DNA of 64,000 nt from Bdellovibrionales bacterium (GCA_019750295.1 JAIEOS010000117.1:1-64000), one strand, 5' to 3'. Numbered from the stretch's first letter, positions 18,848-27,731 are shown. The notes: generated by a model not told the origin, from the sequence alone. Program-made: numbers and translations.

Positions 18848-18876
18848 AAGGGAAGCAAATGCTTCCCTTTTTTATT
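18848..18876 (+). terminator. Terminator after the SWIB gene
   Basis: Ten-base arms AAGGGAAGCA (18848-18857) and TGCTTCCCTT (18860-18869) followed by a T run. The T run is also the outer end of the long inverted repeat that begins at 18868. Confidence 0.85.
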
Positions 18877-19060
18877 TTTAATTCTAGAACATTTTTATGA
18901 AAGAAGCTTTTCTCTCCCTGCCCTCGACGGGTGCGTAGCGTCTTCGGATTACGTCACGACGGGGGTACCCGTCCTGCCGCAACCCGGATACGCAACGCTC
19001 GCACGGGATGGTCGAGAAAAGCTTCTTTCATAAAAATGTTCTAGAATTAAAAATAAAAAA
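18868..19060. repeat. Long inverted-repeat element A (47-bp perfect arms, GC-rich core)
   Basis: Arms at 18868-18914 and 19014-19060 are perfect 47-bp reverse complements and AT-rich. They enclose a 99-bp GC-rich core (18915-19013) that can itself fold (GACGGG/CCCGTC around GGTA; CTCGAC/GTCGAG at its edges). The core shares only short words with elements B and C (TGCCCTCG near the start, GTCACG in the middle, then a CGGG-GGT block). Contains no gene. Lies between the SWIB terminator and map. Confidence 0.9.
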
Positions 19061-19238
19061 TTATGGGTCAGCTTTATGTTCTCATTTTTTGCTCTTGTTC
19101 GGGGGTGGGCCTCTCAAGTGTTATAAAGCTTTGGGGGCGGTTTTTGTATGTGATTTTGGGGAAAGGGCGGGTTTGTAAATTTTCGAAAGTTTCGGTGTGG
19201 CTGGACATTTTTGGGGTTATCTAATAGCTTTGTGGGCT

Positions 19239-19994
19239 ATGAATGTGAAGACGGCCAGTGATATTCGGATTATGGAGCGGACGTGCCAGTTGGCGGCTCA
19301 AACTCTCGTGCATGTGTCTAAATTTGTGAAGGCGGGGGTTACGACCAACGAGCTCGATCAGATCGCTTATGATTATACGCTGTCTCACAATGCTCGGCCG
19401 GCGCCTTTAAATTATCACGGGTTTCCGAAATCCATCTGCACCTCCGTCAATTATGTGATCTGCCATGGGGTTCCCAACAACGTTCCTCTTAAAGACGGCG
19501 ATATCGTGAATATTGATGTGACGACTTTTAAAGATGGGTTTCATGGAGATTGCTCGGCCACTTACTTTGTTGGGAATGTTTCCCATGAGGCCCGACTGAT
19601 CGTGGAAGTGGCCGAAAAGGCCCGCGACAAGGGCATTGAGGCCATCACCCCCTTCGGAACGACCGGAGATATCGGTTACGAAATTAATAAGTATGTGACC
19701 CGTAAAGGCTTTGCCGTAGTCCATGAGATCGGTGGCCACGGGATTGGTCGGGAGTTTCACGAAGAGCCCTTTGTCCCTTCTTATGGTAAAAAAGGCCGCG
19801 GCGATAAGTTGCTCCCCTGGGGCACGATCACGGTGGAGCCGATGATCAATATTAATGACCGGCCGATTAAAGAGTTCTCCATTCCAGGATCGACCATTAA
19901 GTACTACGAAACGTCCGATAAGACCCTTTCCGCACAATTTGAGCACACGGTTTTAATCACCGACAAGGGCTACCAAATCCTCACATTGCCTTAA
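19239..19994 (+). CDS. map: Methionine aminopeptidase, type I
   Basis: Removes the initiator methionine from new proteins. Start ATG at 19239 (MNVKTASDIRIM) gives 251 residues, normal for type I. The five metal ligands are visible: NIDVTTFKDGFHGDCS (two Asp), EIGGHGIGREFHE (His), TVEPMI (Glu) and AQFEHTVLIT (Glu); LNYHGFP carries the substrate-contact His. The region 19061-19238 before it is G/T-rich without a gene. The stop codon lies in the first arm of a perfect palindrome. Confidence 0.93.
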   Translation: MNVKTASDIRIMERTCQLAAQTLVHVSKFVKAGVTTNELDQIAYDYTLSHNARPAPLNYHGFPKSICTSVNYVICHGVPNNVPLKDGDIVNIDVTTFKDGFHGDCSATYFVGNVSHEARLIVEVAEKARDKGIEAITPFGTTGDIGYEINKYVTRKGFAVVHEIGGHGIGREFHEEPFVPSYGKKGRGDKLLPWGTITVEPMININDRPIKEFSIPGSTIKYYETSDKTLSAQFEHTVLITDKGYQILTLP

Positions 19995-20086
19995 AAGGTT
20001 CCAGGTTCCTTGTTAACAAAACTAAAACGGAGGCTCTCAGCCTCCGTTTTAGTTTTGTTAACAAGGAACCTGGAACCTTTTAAGGC
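19988..20086. repeat. Perfect 99-bp palindrome (48-bp arms, 3-nt loop)
   Basis: Positions 19988-20035 and 20039-20086 are exact reverse complements; the loop is CTC. The first arm contains the map stop codon, and the sequence includes GGTTCCAGGTTCC and a GTTAAC site. It could act as a terminator in either direction. Palindromes of this length and perfection are targets of SbcCD in well-studied bacteria. Confidence 0.95.
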
Positions 20087-20156
20087 TTTATCTTGATACT
20101 TTAGGCGTTTACGGCTATTTCATATGTATTACGCATTCCACATAACAGGAGTTTTT

Positions 20157-21533
20157 ATGAGTCTTACAGGAGCGACGACAATGAAATATACATTGCCTAA
20201 AACACAATCTGGACAACCCGACTATCGCGTTTGCAAAGAAGCTATGGAAAATCCAAAGCGCTTTGAGGAGCTCGCTCGCTGGGGACGTGAAGAAATCAAA
20301 ATCGCTGAAACCGAAATGCCAGGCCTTATGGCTCTTCGCGAAGAGTATGCGACGCAAAAGCCACTTCAAGGGGCTCGCATCACAGGTTGCCTTCATATGA
20401 CAATTCAAACAGCTGTTCTTATCGAGACGCTTGTTGATCTCGGTGCGGAAGTTCGCTGGTCTTCTTGCAATATTTTCTCGACTCAGGATCATGCGGCGGT
20501 GGCCATGGCTGCGGCGGGAATCCCTGTATTTGCTTGGAAAGGTGAGACCGAAGAAGAGTACGAATGGTGTGTGAAGCAAACGATCGAAGGCTGGAAAGAC
20601 GGCTTCGATATCATTCTCGATGATGGTGGCGATCTTACCGTCATGATGCACAGACCAGAGTACGCCGAAATGCTTAAAAAAATTAAGGGCGTTTCTGAAG
20701 AAACAACGACAGGGGTTCATAACCTCGAAAAAATGTTAAAAGACGGCAAACTTAAAATCCCTGCGATCAACGTTAACGATTCTGTGACGAAAACAAAATT
20801 TGATAACCTTTATGGCTGCCGCGAATCTCTTGCGGATGGCATTAAGCGCGCGACGGACGTCATGCTTGCGGGTAAAACGGCCGTGATCGCTGGCTTCGGA
20901 GATGTTGGTAAGGGTTCTGCAGCGTCGCTCAGAAACTTTGGAGCTCGCGTCGTCGTCACCGAAATCGATCCTATTTGCGCTCTTCAAGCCGCAATGGAAG
21001 GGTACCAAGTTGTAAAAATGGAAGACGTGGCTGCCGAAGCTGATATTTTTGTGACAGCTACAGGTTGTGCAGACATCATCACCGAAAAACACTTTAGCCA
21101 GATGAAGCACGGGGCGATCGTTTGTAACATTGGTCACTTCGATATCGAAATCGATATGGCTTGGTTAAACGCGAATTCTAAGGTCCGCGAAGTGAAGCCT
21201 CAGGTGGACATTCACCAGCTTAAGAACGGAAACGAAATTATCGTTCTTGCAAAAGGTCGCTTAGTGAATTTGGGCTGTGGAACGGGTCACCCTTCGTTCG
21301 TAATGAGTGCGTCCTTCACGAACCAAGTTTTAGCTCAGATCGATCTCTTTAACGAAAGTGCAAAGTACCAAGAGATTGGTGTTTATCGTTTACCTAAAGA
21401 ACTCGACGAAAAAGTGGCGCGCCTCCACCTTAAGAAAATTGGTGTTCAGTTGACGACGTTAACAGATAAGCAGTCGAGCTATCTTGGCATCAAAAAAGCT
21501 GGACCATTTAAACCGGAGCACTACCGCTACTAA
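20157..21533 (+). CDS. ahcY: S-adenosylhomocysteine hydrolase
   Basis: Splits S-adenosylhomocysteine into adenosine and homocysteine. Motifs: [32 protein letters not shown], the NAD site [32 protein letters not shown], and the C-terminal KPEHYRY, which completes the partner's NAD pocket. Two candidate starts both have AGGAG: ATG 20157 (458 residues) and ATG 20181 (450 residues); the first is used here. Only about 70 bases separate the palindrome from the gene and no SAH-riboswitch-like fold was seen. Confidence 0.95.
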   Translation: MSLTGATTMKYTLPKTQSGQPDYRVCKEAMENPKRFEELARWGREEIKIAETEMPGLMALREEYATQKPLQGARITGCLHMTIQTAVLIETLVDLGAEVRWSSCNIFSTQDHAAVAMAAAGIPVFAWKGETEEEYEWCVKQTIEGWKDGFDIILDDGGDLTVMMHRPEYAEMLKKIKGVSEETTTGVHNLEKMLKDGKLKIPAINVNDSVTKTKFDNLYGCRESLADGIKRATDVMLAGKTAVIAGFGDVGKGSAASLRNFGARVVVTEIDPICALQAAMEGYQVVKMEDVAAEADIFVTATGCADIITEKHFSQMKHGAIVCNIGHFDIEIDMAWLNANSKVREVKPQVDIHQLKNGNEIIVLAKGRLVNLGCGTGHPSFVMSASFTNQVLAQIDLFNESAKYQEIGVYRLPKELDEKVARLHLKKIGVQLTTLTDKQSSYLGIKKAGPFKPEHYRY

Positions 21534-21555
21534 GTGGAGGGCTCAGCTCATTGAG

Positions 21556-21590
21556 AAAAAGGGTAACTGCTATCAGTTACCCTTTTTTTT
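21556..21590 (+). terminator. Terminator after ahcY
   Basis: Fourteen-base arms AAAAAGGGTAACTG and CAGTTACCCTTTTT around CTAT, running into eight T. It separates ahcY from the convergent membrane-protein gene. Confidence 0.9.
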
Positions 21591-21614
21591 TGGCCTTCAA
21601 TTGAGTGCGGCGGT

Positions 21615-23006
21615 CTACTGTGCCTCGGAGCTGGAATTGGGTTGAGGTGCGACGTTCGCCTTAGGAGGGGTGATGGAAGCTCTAAACTTGGTACATCGAA
21701 TGTCTTGCTCTGCAATCACTTTACTCTCAAAATCTTTTGTTTTTATATCTCGCCCTTTTTCGAGATAGGACACCACCACAGTGAGTGGGAAGTAGGTTCG
21801 GGTGCGATTTTTAAGGCGCATGTTTTTGCAGATCAGTCTCTCCAGATGTAACAAGGTTTTCTTCTTTAGATCTTCACTCTTCTCCATTCTTCGCGAAAGA
21901 AAAAAGTTGAGATGCCGGCGATCGAAGGGGTGGGTCCACACTCTAAAAAGTTTTTTCCGTTGATCTTGATCGTAGTAAGAATAGAGCTCCACTTTGCGAT
22001 AAGGATCTTCGGCCACATTTCGATTGTACAAATCAAAGGGAAGAATGGGCCAGACCGCGACCTGCGTAAGGCTTGATAGCCAAGTCATGGCCGCCAAGCC
22101 TACAGTGATAAATTTTAATTGAGGATGGTGGTCAAACTCTGGGGGTTTAATTTCCGATGGCTCTTGAAAGCCATGAAACAGGGCGTACCAGGGAATAAAA
22201 AAGAGGACACCAATTCCCAGTAAGGGCATCGTCAAGTTGACACTGTAGTAGGCGAGCGTGTGCAGTGCGATCCAGAGAATCGGGTATATCAGTGAGAGCT
22301 TTCCTCGAAGGAAAAGTGCCAGAGGAGAGGACACGTTAAGAAGCAGGATTAAAAAAGCCGCAATATTCAGAAGGACCGGAAAGCGCGTCAGTTCCTGACC
22401 CCACGCCTTACCTGCGATGAGCAAAAGAACTTCAAGATTATCCGAAGTGAACCAACTGAGCCCGACATCGCGGAGTTGAGCCACTCCGATCACGAGGTAC
22501 ATCAAAACGGTAAACACACGTGCGGCTTGCAAGAACCAAAGAGAAACCGTGTCCCTATTTACATTGAGACTTAAAGCCCAGTCGCTCACCACGAAGAGAG
22601 TCGTGAAGATCATAATCACGCTCGAGACAGGATCTGTAATGTAAAAGTTGTTGGGAAATCCGGCGACAAAAAGCGTTGTAATAAAAAGAAGAGAGCTGAG
22701 AATTTTGCTTCGGTACTTAAATGCAAAAGCGGCAAAAAGCGCCACGTTTAACAATTTGATTCCGTACAAAAACGAATACGAAAAATAATCGTTAAATTTA
22801 GCACCAAAGAGTTGAAACACGCTCACGGGGCGGTAAAAAAAACTATCGACCTTCGACCACCATTCCAGCTCTCCATAAAAGAAGTAGACGGCGCAGACCA
22901 CAGCAAAGAGAAGCCGGCTCATGCGATAGTTGTATTCCGCCTCGGAAAACGAGCTCATCAGCTGGCGACCTTTTGAGTAGTAAGATTTGGCGAGTGCGGT
23001 CGGCAT
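21615..23006 (-). CDS. HTTM-type multi-pass membrane protein
   Basis: A 463-residue membrane protein with about nine hydrophobic segments between residues 28 and 320 and a soluble C-terminal third. The layout, with EWWSKVDSFFYRPVSVF near the start and LYLVIGVAQLRDVGLSWF-type loops, resembles the HTTM (horizontally transferred transmembrane) domain related to vitamin-K-dependent gamma-carboxylase. Activity is unknown in bacteria. AAGGA precedes the ATG. It is four bases downstream of orn on the same strand. Confidence 0.6.
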   Translation of the reverse strand: MPTALAKSYYSKGRQLMSSFSEAEYNYRMSRLLFAVVCAVYFFYGELEWWSKVDSFFYRPVSVFQLFGAKFNDYFSYSFLYGIKLLNVALFAAFAFKYRSKILSSLLFITTLFVAGFPNNFYITDPVSSVIMIFTTLFVVSDWALSLNVNRDTVSLWFLQAARVFTVLMYLVIGVAQLRDVGLSWFTSDNLEVLLLIAGKAWGQELTRFPVLLNIAAFLILLLNVSSPLALFLRGKLSLIYPILWIALHTLAYYSVNLTMPLLGIGVLFFIPWYALFHGFQEPSEIKPPEFDHHPQLKFITVGLAAMTWLSSLTQVAVWPILPFDLYNRNVAEDPYRKVELYSYYDQDQRKKLFRVWTHPFDRRHLNFFLSRRMEKSEDLKKKTLLHLERLICKNMRLKNRTRTYFPLTVVVSYLEKGRDIKTKDFESKVIAEQDIRCTKFRASITPPKANVAPQPNSSSEAQ

Positions 23007-23010
23007 AGAG

Positions 23011-23532
23011 TTAATCCTTTTTTACAAATTTTAAAAAAGTTTTTAATTCTTCAATGCTTTCGTAGATGTCGTCGAGAGCGCGGTGTTTGTCTTGTTTTTG
23101 ATATTCCACAAAATACTTTGCGTTCATAATAATCTTCCAGGCGGTGACATCCATCATTCGGTAGTGGAGTCGCTTTGAGAGTTTGGTGAAATACAGATCA
23201 ATAAATTTACGATCTTGAAAGATTGAGTTGCCACACAAGATGGGTCGCTCGTCTTTGCTGTAATGGCGATCAATCAGATCCAGGAGATCTTGCTCCACCT
23301 CTTCGGGCTCTTTGCCTCCGGGGACTTTGGCCATCAATCCACTTTCGCCGTGATGCTTTGTGTTCCATTCATCCATATTTTCAAGAAAGACTTCCGGTTG
23401 CTTCACTACGGTGTGATACGTCTCCAAGGTTTTAAAGTCGAGATCCGTAACAATTACCGCCACTTCGATGACTCTTTCAATTTCGGGCTCAAGACCGGTC
23501 ATCTCCATATCGAGCCAAAACAGTTTTTTCAT
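23011..23532 (-). CDS. orn: Oligoribonuclease
   Basis: A DEDDh 3'-5' exonuclease that clears 2-5-nt RNAs, including pGpG from c-di-GMP breakdown. The 173-residue protein has WLDMEMTGLEPE (Asp-Glu), a central Asp, CGNSIFQDRKF and HRALDDI (His-Asp). AAAGGCC-type weak upstream sites precede the ATG at 23532. It heads a two-gene unit with the HTTM-type gene. Confidence 0.93.
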   Translation of the reverse strand: MKKLFWLDMEMTGLEPEIERVIEVAVIVTDLDFKTLETYHTVVKQPEVFLENMDEWNTKHHGESGLMAKVPGGKEPEEVEQDLLDLIDRHYSKDERPILCGNSIFQDRKFIDLYFTKLSKRLHYRMMDVTAWKIIMNAKYFVEYQKQDKHRALDDIYESIEELKTFLKFVKKD

Positions 23533-23578
23533 AGGACGAGGCCTTTCTTTTTTCCGATTATTTCTCTAAAGTGGCTAA

Positions 23579-23833
23579 ATGGGTACCAAAAAGATCAAGA
23601 TGCCCACTCTGGATCTGCACGGAAAGAAGCAAGACGAAGTGTACGATCTCGTGGACAGATTTATCATGAAGCATCATCACATCGAGCGGGTCAAAATTAT
23701 GCCCGGTAAAGGAACTGGCGTCGTGCGAAACCAGGTCATTTCCTATCTTAAACAGGGCGGCTATCCTTGGTCCTATGAGGATTTACCCAACGGGGATAAA
23801 AACACCGGTTCTATTATTGTCTTTTTAAACTGA
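23579..23833 (+). CDS. Small Smr-domain protein
   Basis: An 84-residue stand-alone Smr domain: LDLHGKKQDEVYDLVDRF and VKIMPGKGTGVVRNQVISYL are the LDxHG and GxG motifs. Smr domains bind or cut nucleic acid; small ones have been linked to cleavage of mRNA at stalled or collided ribosomes. Divergent from orn with 46 bases between. Confidence 0.88.
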   Translation: MGTKKIKMPTLDLHGKKQDEVYDLVDRFIMKHHHIERVKIMPGKGTGVVRNQVISYLKQGGYPWSYEDLPNGDKNTGSIIVFLN

Positions 23834-23868
23834 CCCGATTAGTATCGGCCCTCTGAACGGGGGTATTC

Positions 23869-26526
23869 ATGCGTTTTTTATTTATCACTCTGATTGCTGG
23901 CTTTGTCATTGCCTGCGAATCCACTCCAGCCATTAAAAAAGGCAGCCTGGCTTGGCGCACTCCAGGGCGAATGATCGAAAAACAATACGCCGAATATCGT
24001 GCGGAATTGATCAGCGATGTCCATTACGATTTTCAGTTTAATCTCACTCAACCTGATTTTTTTACGGGAACCTCCAAGGCCACTTTTAAAATGGCCTCGG
24101 CTCAAGAGACGACTTTAGATTTTTTCGAAGGCACCGTGCAAAGTCTAAAGATCAATAACCGAAATGTAAAAGTCGATCACAATGGTTATTTTATTCGTCT
24201 TCCCAAAGACTCATTAAAAACCGGTGTTAATATTGTGGAAGTGCAATTTAAACATGGATACAGCCCGACGGGTTCAGGTCTCTATCGCTACGAAGATCCG
24301 GCCGATAAAAATGCTTACCTCTACACCGATTTTGAACCCTATGATGCCAATGCTCTCGCACCTATGTTTGATCAGCCCGACATCAAAGCCACTTATCAGT
24401 CGACGGTGATCGCGCCTAAGAATTGGACCGTGATCACGTCCACGCGCGAGAGCAAAGTGGAAGAGGTGAATGGTTTTAAACAGTGGACCTTTCCGGCATC
24501 GGAGGCCTTTAGCACTTACGTTTACTCACTCCATGCTGGCCCATACAAGATGTGGACAAGTCAGGTGAAAACTCCTTATCAAACGATCCCCTTGCGTTTG
24601 TTCGCTCGGCAGAGTTTGGCAAAGCATGTGGATCCTAAAGAATGGTTTAGCACCACCCAGCAGGGCTTCCAGTTTTTCGAAAAGTATTTTGAAACACCGT
24701 ATCCCTATAAAAAATATGATCAGGTGATCGTTCCTGACTTTAATTCCGGAGCGATGGAGAACGTGGCCGCCGTGACGTTTAACGAAACACGATTTGTCAC
24801 TCGCGGTCAAAAGCAACGGGCCCAAAAGCGTCGCTTGGCCGAAGTGATCTTGCACGAGATGGCGCACATGTGGTTCGGCGATCTCGTCACCATGAAGTGG
24901 TGGAATGACATTTGGTTGAACGAAAGTTTCGCCACGTATGCGGCGACATTGGCTCTCACCGAGGGAACTCCGTATAAAGACTCGTGGGTGGATTTCAACA
25001 CGAGCGAAAAGCGGGGCGCTTATCATGCCGACCAATTGACCACGACTCATCCCATAGAGTTCGAAGTCGCCAATACCGACGTTGTTTTTGCCAACTTTGA
25101 TGCCATCACTTACGGAAAAGGTGCTTCCGTTTTAAAACAACTGGCGTTTTATATTGGCCCCAAGACCTTTCAAAAAGGACTGCAGGATTATTTTAAACGT
25201 TATGCGGGGGGCAACACAACGCTCACTGATTTTATCGCGGCGTTAGAGCGCGCTCATGGCAAGGAATTGCAGTCGTGGAAGCAAAAGTGGCTGCAGACGG
25301 CCAACGTGAACACGATGGAAGTCAAATGGTCGTGCAAGGCGGGAAAGGTCAGTCAGGCGACGTTAGAGCAAACCTCTAACCCGGGCTTTGAGGTGCTTCG
25401 CCCCCACAAAACTCAGATTGCGGTCTTCGGTGAAAAGAAGGGCACAAAGCTTTTAAAAACGATAGATCTCGAGTACTCGCAAGCGTCCACGCCCATCGCG
25501 GAGCTTAAAGGAATGAGTTGCGACGAAATCACTTTGATCTACCCCAATTACAACGATCAAGATTACGCCAAGGTTCATTTGGACGAAAAAAGTTTACAGA
25601 CGACCATGGATTATTTGTCTCGCCAACAAGATGAGCTCTTGCGAAGTGGCTTGTGGGGCACCGTTTGGGATTTAGTGCTGGATCAAAAACTTCCCGCGAC
25701 AGAATACCTACGGATGGTTTATCTGCACGCCAAAAAAGAAACGAGCCTGGACACCTTAAGTGGCATTCTCGGACGGGGCTTTGGAGTGGTGCGAAAGTAC
25801 TTTCCGCAAGACAACGCGTGGAAGGACGCGCGCAATCGTTTAGCTCGCGATCTCACCACGCTTTGCTACGAGGCTATGGTGGAGGCTCCGACCGCCGACT
25901 TACAAAAAGTGTGGTTTGATGCTTACGTGGATTCCGTGGAGGTCGAGAAGGATCAGCAGATCATTTTAGGTTATCTTAAAAAGACGCCCGCATTTTTAAA
26001 GTTTAAGATCGATCAAGATCGTCGCTGGAATATTCTCCAGTCTTTAAACCGCAATAATCCGTCTCTAGCGAAGGCGTATGTGGATGCGGAACGCGCTAAG
26101 GATTCGACTTACGAAGGTCAGCAGGCGGCGTTAGAGACGCTCGCGTTGACTCCAGATCTCGCCGTCAAGAAAGAGCTGTGGGGAAAGATCACTCAGGGCC
26201 CCTCCAAGGAGAATCCATTAGGCAAACTGCGCCCAGTGATGAGCGGCATCTTCCCTTATAACCAAGAGAATCTCCAGGCTCAATTTAAGGATGATTTTTA
26301 CAAGGAGATTAAGGCGCTCAAAGCCCAGCCTCCGGAGTATTTAAGACCCCTGGCAGATCTCGCGCCCACCTTCTGTACGACGGATAGCGTCAGCGGCTTG
26401 CGCTCTTTTATTGAAGATAACGGCGATCTCCCGCCGTCTTTACAGAAGAATCTTAAGATCCACGCGCAGGAAGATGAGCGATGCGTAGGCATTCGCGCCA
26501 AGATCAAAACGGCGCGGGCGATCTAA
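23869..26526 (+). CDS. M1-family aminopeptidase, lipoprotein
   Basis: An 885-residue zinc aminopeptidase like PepN, but exported: residues 1-16 are a lipoprotein signal ending in VIAC. Catalytic elements are GAMEN (NSGAMENVAAVTF), the zinc site HEMAHMWFGDLVTMKWWND with WLNESFA, and a downstream Tyr (ITYGKGASVLKQL). The C-terminal half matches the ERAP/PepN helical domain. Anchoring outside the cytoplasm suggests it digests peptides in the periplasm or surroundings, which would suit a predator; this is inference. Confidence 0.93.
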   Translation: MRFLFITLIAGFVIACESTPAIKKGSLAWRTPGRMIEKQYAEYRAELISDVHYDFQFNLTQPDFFTGTSKATFKMASAQETTLDFFEGTVQSLKINNRNVKVDHNGYFIRLPKDSLKTGVNIVEVQFKHGYSPTGSGLYRYEDPADKNAYLYTDFEPYDANALAPMFDQPDIKATYQSTVIAPKNWTVITSTRESKVEEVNGFKQWTFPASEAFSTYVYSLHAGPYKMWTSQVKTPYQTIPLRLFARQSLAKHVDPKEWFSTTQQGFQFFEKYFETPYPYKKYDQVIVPDFNSGAMENVAAVTFNETRFVTRGQKQRAQKRRLAEVILHEMAHMWFGDLVTMKWWNDIWLNESFATYAATLALTEGTPYKDSWVDFNTSEKRGAYHADQLTTTHPIEFEVANTDVVFANFDAITYGKGASVLKQLAFYIGPKTFQKGLQDYFKRYAGGNTTLTDFIAALERAHGKELQSWKQKWLQTANVNTMEVKWSCKAGKVSQATLEQTSNPGFEVLRPHKTQIAVFGEKKGTKLLKTIDLEYSQASTPIAELKGMSCDEITLIYPNYNDQDYAKVHLDEKSLQTTMDYLSRQQDELLRSGLWGTVWDLVLDQKLPATEYLRMVYLHAKKETSLDTLSGILGRGFGVVRKYFPQDNAWKDARNRLARDLTTLCYEAMVEAPTADLQKVWFDAYVDSVEVEKDQQIILGYLKKTPAFLKFKIDQDRRWNILQSLNRNNPSLAKAYVDAERAKDSTYEGQQAALETLALTPDLAVKKELWGKITQGPSKENPLGKLRPVMSGIFPYNQENLQAQFKDDFYKEIKALKAQPPEYLRPLADLAPTFCTTDSVSGLRSFIEDNGDLPPSLQKNLKIHAQEDERCVGIRAKIKTARAI

Positions 26527-26559
26527 TTTAAATATTCCAACAATTTTGTGACTTTGGGG

Positions 26560-26588
26560 TTGAATCCCCCCCAGAGTCCTTATATAAA
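26560..26588 (+). promoter_or_regulatory. Likely promoter of tRNA-Asp
   Basis: TTGAAT (26560-26565) and TATAAA (26583-26588) spaced by 17 bases, ending 15 bases before the tRNA. Confidence 0.6.
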
Positions 26589-26603
26589 AACTTTTCTTCT
26601 AAC

Positions 26604-26680
26604 GGAGTGGTAGTTCAGTTGGTTAGAACGCCTGCCTGTCACGCAGGAGGTCGCGGGTTCGAGTCCCGTCCACTCCGCCA
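26604..26680 (+). tRNA. tRNA-Asp (GTC)
   Basis: A 77-nt tRNA with encoded CCA. Acceptor GGAGTGG pairs with CCACTCC; anticodon stem CCTGC/GCAGG frames loop TGTCAC with anticodon GTC; the T arm holds GGTTCGAGTCC. A RAYT transposon lies eight bases downstream. Confidence 0.97.
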
Positions 26681-26695
26681 ATTTTTTAGGTAACA

Positions 26696-27331
26696 GTGGT
26701 TCTACGGTTCTACGGTTCTGGTTCTACGGTTCTACGGTCGAACAATAAGGAATTCTTTTATCTAGAACCGGAGACGTTGTGGATAATCTTTGTGGGTGTG
26801 CTGTTTCAAGTGAAGCGACAGTTCAATTGCGATATTCACAGTTTTGTTTTGATGTCGAATCATTACCATTTGCTGATAAGTACGCCGGACCTAAACATTG
26901 GTGAGGCTATGAAGTATCTGCACAGAGAGGTTGCTCGGTTGGCGAACAAAAGTTGTGGTCGAATCAATCACTTTTTCGGTGGGCGGTACAAATGGACTGT
27001 CGTCAACCACGAGGCCTATTATTGGAACTGCACAAAATATATTTTTAGAAATCCAGTGCGGGCGAAACTGTGTACTGATGTACAAAGTTATACCTATTCC
27101 TCTCTCAATCGAGACGCTGAAGAATTTAATTGGGACAATTATGATTTTTTTGCCCTAAAGAAGTCGATCATCGAATATGACCTTGAATGGCTCAATGAAA
27201 CGTTCAGTAACGAAATAGAAGAAGGAATACGAAAGGGATTAAGGCGCCGAGAATTTCATATTCCTCGCTCTGAAAGAGGGAGTTGGATTGAACCTTGTGA
27301 CTTAATTTACCGAAAGGGAACTGTTACCTAG
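26696..27331 (+). CDS. REP-associated tyrosine transposase, altered N-terminus
   Basis: A Y1/HUH transposase of the IS200-like RAYT group. Residues about 48-60 carry the HUH site FVLMSNHYHLL; further family segments are RSNNKEFFYLEPETLW, RINHFFGGRYKW, FRNPVRAKL and a candidate Tyr in the region EAYYWNCTKYIF. The first ~14 residues come from a GGTTCTAC repeat and replace the usual PxxxYHVTxR start, and the only start is a GTG at 26696 without a ribosome site. The copy is therefore probably 5'-truncated or repaired, and perhaps inactive. Confidence 0.85.
   Translation: MVLRFYGSGSTVLRSNNKEFFYLEPETLWIIFVGVLFQVKRQFNCDIHSFVLMSNHYHLLISTPDLNIGEAMKYLHREVARLANKSCGRINHFFGGRYKWTVVNHEAYYWNCTKYIFRNPVRAKLCTDVQSYTYSSLNRDAEEFNWDNYDFFALKKSIIEYDLEWLNETFSNEIEEGIRKGLRRREFHIPRSERGSWIEPCDLIYRKGTVT
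26698..26739 (+). repeat. GGTTCTAC short tandem repeat
   Basis: Four full GGTTCTAC units in two pairs separated by GGTTCT, 42 bp in all, at the left end of the RAYT element. It overlaps the presumed 5' end of the transposase frame. Confidence 0.85.
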
Positions 27332-27368
27332 TCTCTAATTTACCGAAAGGGAACTGTTACCTAGTCTC
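27303..27368 (+). repeat. 33-bp perfect tandem duplication
   Basis: The unit starting TAATTTACCGAAAGGG at 27303 is repeated exactly from 27336. Each copy contains ACTGTTACC, the right inverted repeat; the first copy also contains the transposase stop codon. Confidence 0.95.
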
Positions 27369-27371
27369 AAA

Positions 27372-27731
27372 CTAAAACTTATAATAACAGATAGTGTTGC
27401 CGTGGACCCATTTCTCCTCTCCTTTTTGGTGAGGACCCTGATGGGTGATCTTTATGTGAGTCATGTAGGGCTTGAGGGTCAAGTGATCGAGCTCATCACT
27501 TCGGATCAACGGTGATTTCAAAGTTGCCATGTCCCGAAGGTCCACGGCTTGGTCGCTCCAAACATCCTTGACGAGGACCTTTTCTATGCCTTCCACTTTG
27601 TTTTCTCCCTTGGACAAGAAATCCACAACATGGGTGATTCTGTGCTCATCCGTCGCATAACATCTTATAAATTTGGAAGAGTCTCCGTAAACTGAAGTAA
27701 ATATTGTGATGAGGAACATTGTCGGGCTCAT
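27372..27731 (-). CDS. Small secreted protein, unknown
   Basis: A 119-residue protein with a short hydrophobic N-terminus (MSPTMFLITIFTSVYG) that may be a signal peptide. GGAGG stands four bases before the ATG, so the gene is probably real. The mature part is mixed polar with two Cys (FIRCYATDE, NTICYYKF). No family recognised. It abuts the RAYT tandem repeat at its 3' end. Confidence 0.6.
   Translation of the reverse strand: MSPTMFLITIFTSVYGDSSKFIRCYATDEHRITHVVDFLSKGENKVEGIEKVLVKDVWSDQAVDLRDMATLKSPLIRSDELDHLTLKPYMTHIKITHQGPHQKGEEKWVHGNTICYYKF

Larger units (their letters stand above)
26688..27368 (+). mobile_element. RAYT-type (REP-associated tyrosine transposase) element
   Basis: A transposase gene is bracketed by the 10-bp inverted repeat AGGTAACAGT (26688-26697) and ACTGTTACCT (27320-27329, again at 27353-27362). 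The right end is a 33-bp tandem duplication, so the element or its end was copied locally. The left end is a GGTTCTAC repeat. It sits right behind tRNA-Asp; no repeat of the tRNA 3' end was found on the far side. Confidence 0.7.

Noticed and set aside
19407-19946. 179-codon minus-strand frame
   Set aside because: Antisense to map; no start site or family match.
20087-20156. SAH riboswitch before ahcY
   Set aside because: The leader is only about 70 bases and shows no matching pseudoknot-like pairing.
20115-20720. 201-codon minus-strand frame
   Set aside because: Antisense to ahcY; shadow of codon bias.
24526-25050. 174-codon minus-strand frame
   Set aside because: Antisense to the M1 aminopeptidase catalytic region.
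26698-27368. Repeats around the transposase as a CRISPR array
   Set aside because: Units are contiguous without spacers and no cas genes are present.
26604-27368. tRNA-Asp as attachment site of an integrated island
   Set aside because: No integrase and no copy of the tRNA 3' end was found downstream; the neighbour is a RAYT element.
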